DNA from: Streptomyces antarcticus
GTDB lineage: Bacteria; Actinomycetota; Actinomycetes; Streptomycetales; Streptomycetaceae
Assembly (NCBI RefSeq): GCF_026627255.1
Contig: NZ_JAPNLM010000006.1
Span: 248,001-312,000, forward strand
Reading direction: 5' to 3'
DNA length: 64,000 bases
Part shown: positions 1 through 11,600 of the stretch, piece by piece
How the letters are laid out: the number at the start of each line of letters is the position of its first letter
Numbering within the stretch: position 1 is the first letter of the stretch
Position numbers and translations under genes: made by a program
Notes under the pieces: model-generated
Told to the model about the DNA's origin: nothing
The model's input: the letters and a program-made list of their open reading frames with translations, nothing else
Databases searched by the model: none

Positions 1-1
1 G

Positions 2-2638
2 CTGCTCGGGGCCGCGGTTCCGCTCGCCGACTCCGACGGTGTCCTGTTCACCGGCCGGATCTCGGCCCGCAGCCACCCCTGGTTCGCCGACCATGCCGTC
101 GCCGGCACCCTGCTGGTCCCGGGCACGGCCCTGGTGGAGGTCGCGCTCCACGCGGGCGCCGCACTCGGCTGCGAGCGGCTGGAGGAACTCGCCCTCCAGG
201 CACCCCTGGTCCTTCCCGACGAGGGTGCCCTCCAGCTCCAGATCACCGTCGGCGGCCCCGATGGAGACGGCCGCAGGCCCGTCACCGTCCACTCGCGCGG
301 GGACCAGGAAGGCGACTTCTGGAACCGGCACGCCACCGGAACCGTGGTGGCCGCCGTTCCCGGCGGCCCCGAACCCGACCTCGCGTCCTGGCCTCCGGCC
401 GGCGCCGAACCCCAGTCGGTCGAGGACCTGTACGACCGCCTCGCCGACCAGGGCTACGGCTACGGCCCCGCCTTCCAGGGCCTCCAGGCGGCATGGCGCT
501 CGGGCGAGGACCTCTACGCCGAGGTACGGCTGTCCGTCGACCCTGATGGATTCGCCCTGCACCCGGCACTGTTCGACGCCGCGCTGCACGCACTGCTCCT
601 GGAGGAGTCGGCCGAACTACGGCTGCCCTTCTCCTTCGGCGGCGTCCAGCTGACCAGGTCCCGGACCGGCAACCTGCGGGTCAAGCTGTCGGCCGGCCCG
701 GACGGAACGGTCGCGGTCAGCATCGCCGACGAGACGGGCGCGCCGGTCGCCACCGTCGCATCGCTCGCCCTGCGGGCCCTGTCGGCGGGGACCGCGCCGA
801 CCCGCTCCGACCAGCACGTGTACGCGGTGGAGCGGACCGGTGTGGAACTCCCCACCGGCGGCGGCACGACCATCGTGGTTCTCGGCGAGGCCGACCTCGG
901 ACTCGTCGCCGAGCACCACGCCGACCTGGCAGCCTCGACGGCGCACGGCGCGGCCGCACCCGACGTGGTCGTCCTTCCGGTACGCCCGGCCACCCCGCAG
1001 GAGACCGGCCGGGTCACCGAGGAGGTGCTGGCGGTACTGCGGCAGTGGCTCGCCACCGACGCGCTGGCCGGAGCGCGGCTCGCCGTGGTCAGCACCGGGG
1101 AACTGGCGCACAGCGCACTCACCGGGCTGATGCGGACCGCCGAGTCGGAACACCCGGGACGTTTCCAGTACGTGATCACGGACGGCCTGCCGGCCAGCCG
1201 CGAGCTGCTGGCCGCGGCCCTGGCCGACCCCCGACCGCAGCTCGAACTGCACGAGGGACAGGCTTACGTGACCCGGCTCGCCAAAATCCCGTACCCGGTC
1301 CGGACCCCGGACGTCGACGACGCGTTCGACCCGGAGCGTACGGTGCTGATCACCGGTGGCACGGGCGCACTCGGAGCCCAGGTCGCCCGGCACCTGGTGA
1401 CCGGCCGCGGCGCCCGGCGCCTGCTGCTCACCAGTCGGCGAGGCGGGGCGGAGGACCTGGTCGCCGAACTGACGGCGCTCGGTGCGGACGTACGGGTCGC
1501 GGCATGCGACGCGGCCGACCGCGACGCGCTGGCCGGGCTGCTCGCCTCGATCCCGGACGAGTACCCGCTCGCCGCGGTCGTGCACGCGGCCGGAGTCGTC
1601 GAGGACGCCACGCTGGAGGCCATGAGCCCGGAGAGCCTCTCCCGGGTCCTGCGGCCGAAGGTGGAAGCCGCCTGGAACCTGCACGAGCTGACCGCCGGAC
1701 TGGAGCTGACGGACTTCGTCCTCTTCTCTTCCGTCGCCGGCCTGGTGGGCAACGCCGGACAGGCCAACTACGCAGCCGGCAACACCTTCCTGGACGCGCT
1801 CGCCGAACACCGGCGCGCCGAGGGCCTGCCCGCTGTGTCCCTCGCCTGGGGTATGTGGCAGGACGGCATGGCGAGCGACCTCGACCGTGCCGACCGGGCC
1901 AGGCTCGCACGCAACGGGATCCTGCCGATGCCGACCGACCGGGCACTCGCGGCCCTCGACACGGCCCTGGCCGGAGCCAAGGCGCCACAAGCCGACGGCG
2001 AGGCGGGGACCCGACCGGTGCTCGCGCCGGTGGCACTCGACCTCGCGGTACTGCGGAGCCTCGGGGACGCACTGCCCGAGCTTTACCGGGGCCTGGTGCG
2101 CACCGAGCGCCGAGCCGGCCGGCGTACCTCCGCTCCGGCGGAGATCCCGCTGGCGCAGCGGCTCACGGGCCTGGACGTCGAAGAGCAGCAGCAGCTGCTG
2201 CTCGACTTCGTCAGGGAACAGGTCGGCATCGTCTTGGCCCACCCGGCCCCGCGGACGATCGACGTCCAGCGCGGACTGCTGGACCTGGGCTTCGACTCCC
2301 TCACCGCGGTCGAACTGCGCAACAGGCTGAACACCACCACCGGACTGCGGTTGCCAAGCACGCTCGTCTTCGACCACCCGACCACCCAAGCCGTCGCCGA
2401 ATACCTGCGGGGCGAGCTGGTCGGCGAAGTGGCAGACCCGGTCCAGGCAGCCCTGGACGCACTTGAGGCCGCTCTCTCGGCCGCCGCCCCGTCGGACGGG
2501 GACGGACCGGCAGGAACGTACGCCGCGCGGCTGCGCGGCCTGCTTCGGACGGTGGACGGCGGCCCCGACGGCGCCGACCTCGGCCTGGCAACCGACGACG
2601 AACTCTTCGCAGCAATTGACAACGAACTCGGCAGGTAG
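2..2638 (+). CDS. Type I polyketide synthase, C-terminal part (DH-KR-ACP), truncated by window start
   Basis: The reading frame is already open at base 2, so the gene starts outside the window. What is visible is the back half of an extension module. The DH domain has the HxxxGxxxxP signature ([12 protein letters not shown]) and a catalytic Asp in [10 protein letters not shown]. The KR domain near 1345-1900 has the NADPH loop GGTGALG, a VED motif in the position of the B-type LDD, and Ser-Tyr-Asn catalytic residues ([15 protein letters not shown]). The ACP has the phosphopantetheine site LGFDSL near 2290. There is no ER. The last residues ([15 protein letters not shown]) resemble the C-terminal docking tail that hands the chain to the next protein. 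The stop lies 2 bp before the next PKS start, so the two are co-transcribed. The module should leave a double bond. The KS and AT of this module are not visible, so its extender unit is unknown. Confidence 0.95.
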   Translation: MLGAAVPLADSDGVLFTGRISARSHPWFADHAVAGTLLVPGTALVEVALHAGAALGCERLEELALQAPLVLPDEGALQLQITVGGPDGDGRRPVTVHSRGDQEGDFWNRHATGTVVAAVPGGPEPDLASWPPAGAEPQSVEDLYDRLADQGYGYGPAFQGLQAAWRSGEDLYAEVRLSVDPDGFALHPALFDAALHALLLEESAELRLPFSFGGVQLTRSRTGNLRVKLSAGPDGTVAVSIADETGAPVATVASLALRALSAGTAPTRSDQHVYAVERTGVELPTGGGTTIVVLGEADLGLVAEHHADLAASTAHGAAAPDVVVLPVRPATPQETGRVTEEVLAVLRQWLATDALAGARLAVVSTGELAHSALTGLMRTAESEHPGRFQYVITDGLPASRELLAAALADPRPQLELHEGQAYVTRLAKIPYPVRTPDVDDAFDPERTVLITGGTGALGAQVARHLVTGRGARRLLLTSRRGGAEDLVAELTALGADVRVAACDAADRDALAGLLASIPDEYPLAAVVHAAGVVEDATLEAMSPESLSRVLRPKVEAAWNLHELTAGLELTDFVLFSSVAGLVGNAGQANYAAGNTFLDALAEHRRAEGLPAVSLAWGMWQDGMASDLDRADRARLARNGILPMPTDRALAALDTALAGAKAPQADGEAGTRPVLAPVALDLAVLRSLGDALPELYRGLVRTERRAGRRTSAPAEIPLAQRLTGLDVEEQQQLLLDFVREQVGIVLAHPAPRTIDVQRGLLDLGFDSLTAVELRNRLNTTTGLRLPSTLVFDHPTTQAVAEYLRGELVGEVADPVQAALDALEAALSAAAPSDGDGPAGTYAARLRGLLRTVDGGPDGADLGLATDDELFAAIDNELGR

Positions 2639-2640
2639 AC

Positions 2641-5600
2641 ATGGACAACGAGCAGAAACTTCGCGACTACCTCAAGCGGGCAATGGTCGACCTGCGGGGG
2701 AGCCGTCAGCGTGTGCAGGATCTGGAGGAGCGCGCACACGAGCCGATCGCGATCGTGGGCATGGCATGCCGACTCCCGGGCGGTATCGCCTCCCCGGAAG
2801 ACCTGTGGGAGCTGCTGAGCGCCGAACGTGACGCGGTCGGTCCCTTCCCGGAGGGCCGCGGCTGGGACCTGGAAAACCTGTACCACCCAGACCCCGACCA
2901 CCTCGGGACCTCGTACACCCGCGAAGGCGGCTTCCTGTACGAGGCGGACCGGTTCGATGCCGAGTTCTTCGGCATCAGTCCTCGCGAGGCGGCGGCGATG
3001 GATCCCCAGCAGCGATTGCTGCTGGAGACGGGTTGGGAGGCTTTCGAGCACGCAGGCATCGCCCCGGCCGCGCTGAGGAGCACCCGTACCGGGGTGTACG
3101 TGGGCGTCATGTACGACGACTACGGCTCCCGGATCCCCGCTGCGCCCGAGGACTTCGAGGGCTATCTGCTGACCGGAAGCGCGGGCAGCGTCGCGTCGGG
3201 TCGTTTGGCCTATACCTTCGGGTTGGAGGGGCCGGCGGTGACGGTCGACACCGCGTGTTCGTCCTCGCTGGTCGCGCTTCATCTTGCTGCTCAGTCGCTG
3301 CGTCAGGGTGAGTGTTCGATGGCGCTTGCTGGTGGTGTGACGGTGATGGCGACACCGGGCACGTTCGTGGAGTTTTCCCGGCAGCGTGGGTTGTCGCCGG
3401 ATGGGCGGTGCAAGGCGTTCTCGTCGTCGGCGGATGGCACGGGTTGGGCCGAGGGCGTGGGTGTGCTGGTGTTGGAGCGGCTGTCGGACGCGGAGCGCAG
3501 TGGGCATCGGGTGCTGGCGGTGATTCGTGGTTCCGCGGTGAATCAGGACGGTGCGAGCAGCCGGCTGACTGCGCCGAATGGACCTTCACAGGAGCGGGTC
3601 ATTCGGGCTGCGTTGGCCAACGCGCGGCTGTCGGCGTCCGAGGTGGATGTCGTGGAGGCGCACGGTACGGGTACGCGGCTGGGTGATCCGATCGAAGCGC
3701 AGGCGCTGGTGTCTACTTACGGCCAGGCCCGTGGAGACGACAACCCGTTGTGGCTGGGTTCTGTCAAGTCGAATATTGGTCACACGCAGGCCGCGGCGGG
3801 TGTCGCGGGCGTGATCAAGATGGTTATGGCGATGCGTAAGGGGGTCATGCCCTCGACTTTGCACGTGGACGAGCCGACTTCCGAGGTCGATTGGTCGGCG
3901 GGCACGGTGAAACTGCTGACGCAGGCTCAGCAGTGGCCGGAGCTCGACCGTCCGCGTCGGACGGGTGTGTCGTCCTTCGGGATCAGCGGGACCAACGCTC
4001 ACGTGATCCTCGAAGAGGCGCCGCGCGACCGTGCCGTCGATCCGGTGACAGGACCGAACCCTGTTGTACAACAGTCGGAGTCGGGCCCACCGACGCTGCG
4101 GGCACCGTGGTTGCTTTCGGCCAAGTCGGAGACCGCGCTCCGGGCACAGGCGAGCCGGCTGCTGGCCTGGCTCGCCAACCACCCCGAGGTAGATGACGCC
4201 GATGTCGCTGCCGTCCTGACCGCTGCGCGTGCTCAGCTGGATCGGCGCGGCGCGGTGCTCGGCGCCGACCGGGCCGGTCTGCTCGCCGGCCTCACGGCCC
4301 TGGCCGCGGGTTCGGCATCCCCGCATGTGGTGTCAGGTGTCGCCACCACCGGCGATACGGCCTTCCTGTTCACCGGTCAGGGCGCGCAACGTGTCGGTAT
4401 GGGCGCGGGGTTGGCCGCGGCGTTCCCGGTGTTCGCCGCTGCCCTCGACGAGGTGTGCGCGGAATTCGATGCCCTGCTAGGGGTATCGCTGCGCGAGGTC
4501 ATGTTCGGCGAGACCGGTGGTGCCGGGAACAGCGTCGGCGACACCGAGCGCATGGCCCCGCTTGACCGGACGGAATTCACGCAGCCTGCGCTGTTCGCGT
4601 TCGAGGTAGCGCTGTATCGCCTCTTGGAGTCGTTCGGCGTGACCCCGGATGTGGTGGTCGGGCATTCGATCGGTGAGCTGGCCGCGGCCTATGTGGCCGA
4701 AGTGTGGTCGCTGGCCGACGCGTGTCGGCTCGTTGCCGCCCGTGGTCGATTGATGGGCGCGCTGCCGACCGATGGAGCGATGCTCGCCGCCGCGGTGTCG
4801 GAGGAGCGGGCGCTGGAACTGCTCGCGGCCGGGACGGTCTCGTTGGCGGCCGTGAATGCGCCTGCGGCGACGGTGTTCTCGGGCGACACGGCGGCGATCG
4901 TCGCACTGGAGGACCGGCTGGTGGACGAAGGTGTGAAGACGACCCGGCTGACGGTCAGTCACGCCTTCCATTCGGCGTTGATGGAGCCGATGCTTGCCGA
5001 GTACGAGCAGGTCGCCAGGTCGGTGGCGTATCAGGCGCCACGAATCGGTGTGTGCTCCACGGTGTCCGGAGCACCGATCGGTCCCGAACTGCTGACGCCG
5101 CAGTATTGGGTGCGGCAGGTGCGCGAGGCCGTGCGGTTCGCCCCGGCGGTGCAGTCACTCGTCGACGTCGGCGTGCGCCGGTTCGTCGAGGTGGGTCCGG
5201 ATGCGGTGCTGGCGGCGCTGACCCGCCAGACACTGATCGACGAGGTGGCGTCCCGCTCGCTGGTCGCGGCGGCGTCACGGCGCGGCGTCGATGAGGTCGA
5301 TCAGTTTCTGCGGTTGCTCGCCGCCGCCCATTGCTCGGGCGTTACCGTCGACTGGGCGACGCTGTCGCCAGGAAGGCCGGTCACCCACCTCGACCTGCCT
5401 GCCTACGCTTTCCAGCATCGCCGTTACTGGGTGCAGCCCGACGACGGTGCGCTCGGTGACATGGGCCGCGCTGGTCTCGCCGCGCTCGATCATCCGATGC
5501 TGCGCGTCGCCGCGCCGCTTGCCGGTCGCGACGAATGGCTGTTCAGCGGCAGGCTTTCCACCACCGAACAGCCGTGGATCGCCGACCACACGGCCTTCGG

Positions 5601-8600
5601 AGCGGTGCTTCTGCCCGGCACCGGGTTCGTGGATCTCGCGTTGGCCGTGGGTAGCAGCCTGGAACTGCCCGTCGTGGACGAACTTGTCCTGTCGACCCCG
5701 CTGCTGTTCGACGGTGCCGCTGCCGTGGACGTGCAGGTCTCGGTGACCGAGCCCGACCACACCGGCCGTCGACGCCTGTCGATCCACTCGCGTGCCGTCA
5801 CCGGCACCGCGCGGTCCAACCCGGGCGAGCCGGACTGGACGCTGCACGCCACCGGCACCCTCGCCCCCGCCGACGGCGTGACGCCGGCCTGGATCGACCC
5901 CGACTGGCCGCCGGCCGACGGCACGCCGATCGACGGAACGCGTCTGTACGACCGGCTCGCCGACCTAGGGTTCGGCTACGGCCCGAATTTCCAAGGCGTG
6001 CGCGCGGCCTGGACCAGTGGTGACGACGTGTTCGCCGAGGTGACCCTGGACGAGACGACAGCGGGCCGGGCGGCGGGCTTCGGGGTGCATCCGGCGCTAC
6101 TGGACGCGACCTTCCACGCTGCCATCGATGGACTCGCCGACGACCTGCCCGACGGCAGGCTGCCGCTTCCGTTCTCCTTTGGCGGCGTCCGTGTGTTCCG
6201 GCGCGGCGCCACCGCGGTCCGCGCCCGCATCATCCGTTCGGGTCCCGAGAAGGTGCGCATCGACGCCTGCGACGCCACCGGCGCCGCGGTGCTGTCGATC
6301 GACGCCGTGCTCGCCCGCCCCGCGGACGCGCGCGCTCTCGCCGGTGCCCGCAGCCCGCTCTACGCTCTCGACTGGACGCCGGTGACGGCACCTGCGAAGT
6401 CGGACCAGCAACTGGTCGCACTGGGTCGACCCGTCGCGGGTTGCGCCGAGACGTTCGGGGATGTCGCGGCGTTCGCGACAGGGGGCCACACGGGCGCCGC
6501 TGTCGTCTGGTCGCCCGAAACGGCGTCGGCGGACGGTGACGACGCCCCCGCGACTATCCGCACCGCCGTGCACAACGCCCTCGCGGTGCTGCGCGACTGG
6601 CTCGCCGAACCGGGCTGCGCGGACTCGACGCTGATCGTGCTGACCCACAATGGAGCAGGTCTGCCCGGTGAGACGCCGGACCCCGCGGCAGCGGCCGTCC
6701 GGGGCCTCGTACGCAGTGCGCAATCGGAACATCCGGGGCGCATCGTGCAGGTCGACCTCGACGACAACGACCTCGCGGACCTACACCAGCGGATCGCCGC
6801 CGCAGCCGCCACGGACGAACCACAGCTCGCGATCCGTGACGGCGCCACGGTGGCACCGCGGCTGATTCGTACGACCACCGTCGAATCGACCGGCGAGCCC
6901 TTCGGCGATGGCACGGTCCTGATCACCGGCGGCGCAGGCGGATTGGGCGCCGTCACCGCACGCCATCTGGTCACCCGGCACGGGGTGCGCAGACTGCTGC
7001 TCGCCTCGCGCCGCGGCTTCGCCGCGCCGGGCGTGGCGGAGCTGGTCACCGAGCTGACCGCGCTGGGCGCCGACGTACGCGTCGCCGCGTGCGACGTCAG
7101 CGATCGCGCCGCGGTCGCGGCGCTGCTGGAATCCGTACCGGCGCACGAATCGGTGACCGCTGTCGTGCACACGGCGGGCGTGGTCGACGACGGCACCATC
7201 GAAACCTTGACCGCCGAGCAGGTGGATCGGGTGCTCGCCCCGAAGGTCGATGCCGCCTGGCATCTGCACGAGCTCACCCGCGACATGGACCTGTCGGCGT
7301 TCGTGCTGTTCTCCTCCGCCGGGCCGCTGCTCGGTGGGCAGGGCCAGGGCAACTACGCGGCCGCGAACGCGGCGATGGATGCGCTCGCCCAGGCGCGCCG
7401 CAGCGCCGGCCTGCCCGCGCATTCGCTGGCCTGGGGGCTGTGGAAGCGCGGCATGGCCGAGGCATTGAACGACCCGGGTGCCGAACATCTGGCGCGTCAG
7501 ATCCGCACGCGTCTCGGTTTGTCCCCGATCGAGCCGGACACAGGCATGCAGATGTTCGACGATGCGTTGACCACCGGCGAACCGATGCTGATGACCGCGC
7601 TGCTCGATACACCCGCCCTCACCGCGCTGGGCCGGCTCGGCACGCTACCTGCGGTGCTGCGCGGCCTGATTCATGTACCGCCGCGCGGCCGGATCGCCGA
7701 CAGCCCCTTGCGCCAGCGGTTGCTCGACGCCCCCGCCGATCAGTGGGAGGCGCTGATCCGCAATGAGGTCCGCGCGATCGCCGCCGCGGTCCTCGGCCAC
7801 GAGTCGGCCGACGCCATCGACCCCGAAACACCGTTCACAGCACTGGGCTTCGACTCGCTCGCCGGAGTCGAGTTCCGCAACCGGGTGACCGCCGCCACAG
7901 GTGTTCAGCTTCCTTCCACGCTGGTGTTCGACTATCCGACCGCCGCCGCTGTTGCGGGCTTCCTGCGTACCCGGGTCGACGGTTCGGCGCCGACGCGACC
8001 GCGCCCCGCCTCGACCAGGGTTAAAGCAAGGGCCGACGAGCCGATCGCGATCGTCGGCATGAGCTGCCGGTATCCCGGCGGCGTCGAGAATCCCGACCAG
8101 CTCTGGGAACTGATCGCCGGGCGCGTCGACGCGATCACCCCGATCCCGGGCGACCGCGGCTGGGACCTCGACCACCTGTACGACACCGACCCGGGCAAAC
8201 CTGGCAAGATCTACACCCGAGAAGGCGGATTCCTGCATGCCGCAGGTGATTTCGATGCCGCCTTCTTCGGAATCGGACCCCGTGAGGCAGCGGCGATGGA
8301 CCCGCAGCAGCGATTGCTGCTCGAGGCGTCCTGGGAAGCGCTCGAAGACGCCGGTATCGATCCGACCTCACTGAGGGGCAGCGACACCGGGGTGTACGCG
8401 GGCGTCATGTACCAGGACTACGGCTACAACGCGCGCGAGGCCGCCGACGGTGCCGCGGAAGGCTATCTGGCGACCGGATCGGCCGGCAGCGTCGTCTCCG
8501 GCCGGGTGTCCTACACCCTCGGTCTGGAAGGACCCGCGGTGACGGTGGACACGGCATGTTCGTCGTCGCTGGTGGCCTTGCATCTGGCGGTGCAGGCATT

Positions 8601-11600
8601 GCGCGCCGGGGAGACGTCGCTGGTCCTGGCCAGCGGGGTGACGGTCATGTCGACTCCGCTGCTGTTCGTGGAGTTCTCCCGGCAGCGGGCACTGTCACCG
8701 GATGGGCGCTGCAAGGCGTTCTCAAGTGCTGCGGACGGTGTCTCGTGGTCAGAGGGCGTCGGCGTGCTCGCCCTCGAACGGTTGTCCGACGCGCAGCGCA
8801 ACGGGCGCCCGGTGCTGGCCGTGATCCGCGGTAGCGCAATCAATCAGGACGGTGCGAGCAACGGCTTGACCGCACCGAACGGTCCGTCCCAGGAGCGGGT
8901 GATCGCGCAGGCACTGGTCAACGCAGGGGTGGCCGCGGCCGAGGTGGACGCGGTGGAGGCGCACGGCACCGGCACCACGCTGGGTGACCCGATCGAGGCG
9001 CAGGCGCTGATCAACGCCTACGGACAGGATCGCGCCGAACCGCTGTGGATCGGGTCGTTGAAGTCGAACATCGGGCACGCGCAGGCGGCTGCCGGTGTCG
9101 GCGGTGTGATCAAGATGGTGCAGGCGCTGCGGCACGAGATGTTGCCGCCCACCTTGCATGTTGACGCGCCGTCGCCGCACGTGGAGTGGTCGGCGGGCGA
9201 GGTACGGATCCTGACCGAGGCCGAGCCGTGGCCGGTCGGGGAACGTCCGCGTCGGGCGGGAGTGTCGTCGTTCGGGATCAGCGGGACCAACGCGCACGTG
9301 ATCCTCGAAGAGGCGCCCGCGGTTCCGCCGCGGCCGGTCGATCTACCGCGCCCGGCGGCCATGCCGTTGCTGCTGTCCGCGCGGACGACTGCCGCGCTGC
9401 GGACCCAGGCGCGCCGTCTGCACGACGCGCTGCGCGAACGTCCGGAGCTCGACCTGACCGACGTCGCGGTGACGCTGGCGTTGCACCGCGCGCGGCTAGA
9501 GCAGCGCGCCGCCGTCGTGGGCTCGGACCGGGAGACGCTGCTGGCGGCCTTGGCGCGCCTGGCAGCCGACGAGCCGGGACCGGGTATCGCCAACGGCGCT
9601 GGTCAGACAGGCAAGACAGCGTTCCTGTTCACCGGTCAGGGCGCACAGCGGATCGGGATGGGCGCTGGGCTGTACCGGGCGTTCCCGGCTTTCGCGGCCG
9701 CGCTCGACGAGGTGTGCGCGGAATTTGATGCACACCTGGGGCATTCGCTGCAGGATGTGATGTTCGGCGCGCAGCGCACCGGCATCGGGCAGGAAGCGAG
9801 TGAGCTCGACGCGCCAGCCGCTGCGAGCGGCGCGACTGCCGAGACTTTGCTGGACCGCACCGAGTACACCCAGCCGGCGTTGTTCGCGTTCGAGGTGGCG
9901 ATGTATCGCCTTGTCGAGTCGTTGGGCGTGACGCCGGATGCGGTGGCCGGGCATTCGATCGGCGAGCTGGCCGCAGCGTATGTGGCCGGTGTGTGGTCGT
10001 TGTCGGATGCGTGCAGACTCGTTGTGGCCCGGGGTCGATTGATGGGGGCGCTGCCGACAGGTGGGAGCATGCTGGCCGCCGCGGTTCCGGAGGGGCGGGC
10101 CGTGGAGCTGCTGGCGGCGGGTGATGCCGATCCGGCAGTCGCCGCGGTCTCGCTGGCCGCTGTGAACGCTCCCGATGCGGTGGTCTTCTCCGGAAGCACC
10201 GAGGCGGTATCGGCGCTCGAGTCGAGGTTGGTGGCCGAAGGCGTCAAGACCAGCATGCTGCGGGTGAGCCACGCGTTCCACTCCGCCTTGATGGATCCGA
10301 TGCTGACCGAGTTCGCAGAGATCGCCGCGGGCCTGACGTATCACGAGCCACGAATACCTTTGTGGTCCACGGTTTTCGGCGCATTCGCCGGCGATTCGGT
10401 GGGTACGCCGGAATATTGGGTACGGCAGGTGCGCGAGGCGGTGCGCTTCGCCCCGGCGGTGCAGTCACTGCTCGATTCGGGTGTGAGCCTGTTCGTTGAG
10501 CTGGGCCCGGACGCGGTGCTGACGACCATGACCCGCGCCACTCTGGCGACAGACCTCGCAGCGCGCGCATCGGTGGTCGCGGGATCCCGTCGCACAGTCG
10601 CCGAACCCGAGCAGCTGGTCGCCGCGCTGGCAACCGCGCACTGCGCGGGCCAGCCGGTGCGGTGGGCGGCCTACTTCGGAGCTCGACCGCAGCCACGGAT
10701 CACGTTGCCCACCTATCCCTTCCAGCACGAACGATTCTGGCTGCTGCCCGCGGAGGCCGCTGCGCCGCACGCCGGCGGCGACTCCGCCGACCATCCGCTG
10801 CTGCACGCCCAGGTGCAGCTCGCCGGCAAGGACGAGTGGCTGTTCACCGGCAGGCTCTCGCTGCGCACGCACCCATGGCTCGCCGACCACGCTGTCTTCG
10901 GCACGATCTTGATGCCAGGTACCGGATTCGTGGAACTGGCTCTGGCCGCTGGTGCCCGGCTCGGCGTGCCGCGCCTGGCGGAACTGGTGCTCGCGACGCC
11001 GCTGATTCTCACGAGCGATGGTGCTGCGGATATTCAGCTCGTCGTGGGCGAACCCGACGCCGATGGGCACCGGACCGTGGCCATCCACGGCCGCGCTGCC
11101 GACGCCTGGGTGCTGCATGCCCGTGGCCTGCTCACGCCCCCCGCGCCGACCGCGGCGCCGGGCTGGTCCCATGTGTGGCCTCCCGTTGTGGGCGATCCGG
11201 TCGACGGGCAGCAGGTGTACCGCGCGCTCGGCGACCTCGGCTTCGGGTACGGCCCGGTGTTCCAGGGTGTTCGCGCCGTGTGGTCGCGTGGGGAGGAAGT
11301 GTTCGCAGACCTGGCGCTCGACACCGACACCGCAGCGCGCGCCACCGCCTTCGGACTGCATCCGGCACTGCTGGACGCGGTATTCCACGCGGCTGTCGGC
11401 CATCTCGCCGAGGGCGGGCCCGACGGCCGGGTGCCACTGCCTTTCGCCTTCGACGGTGTCCAGCTGGCACAGTCCGGCGTGAGTGCCTTGCGCGTCCGCA
11501 TCGCCCGCATCGCACCGAACACCTTGCGCGTGGACGCGGTCGACGCGACCGGTGCCCTCGTGCTGAGCATGGAGTCGGTGCGGGCCCGCCCGATGGAGCG

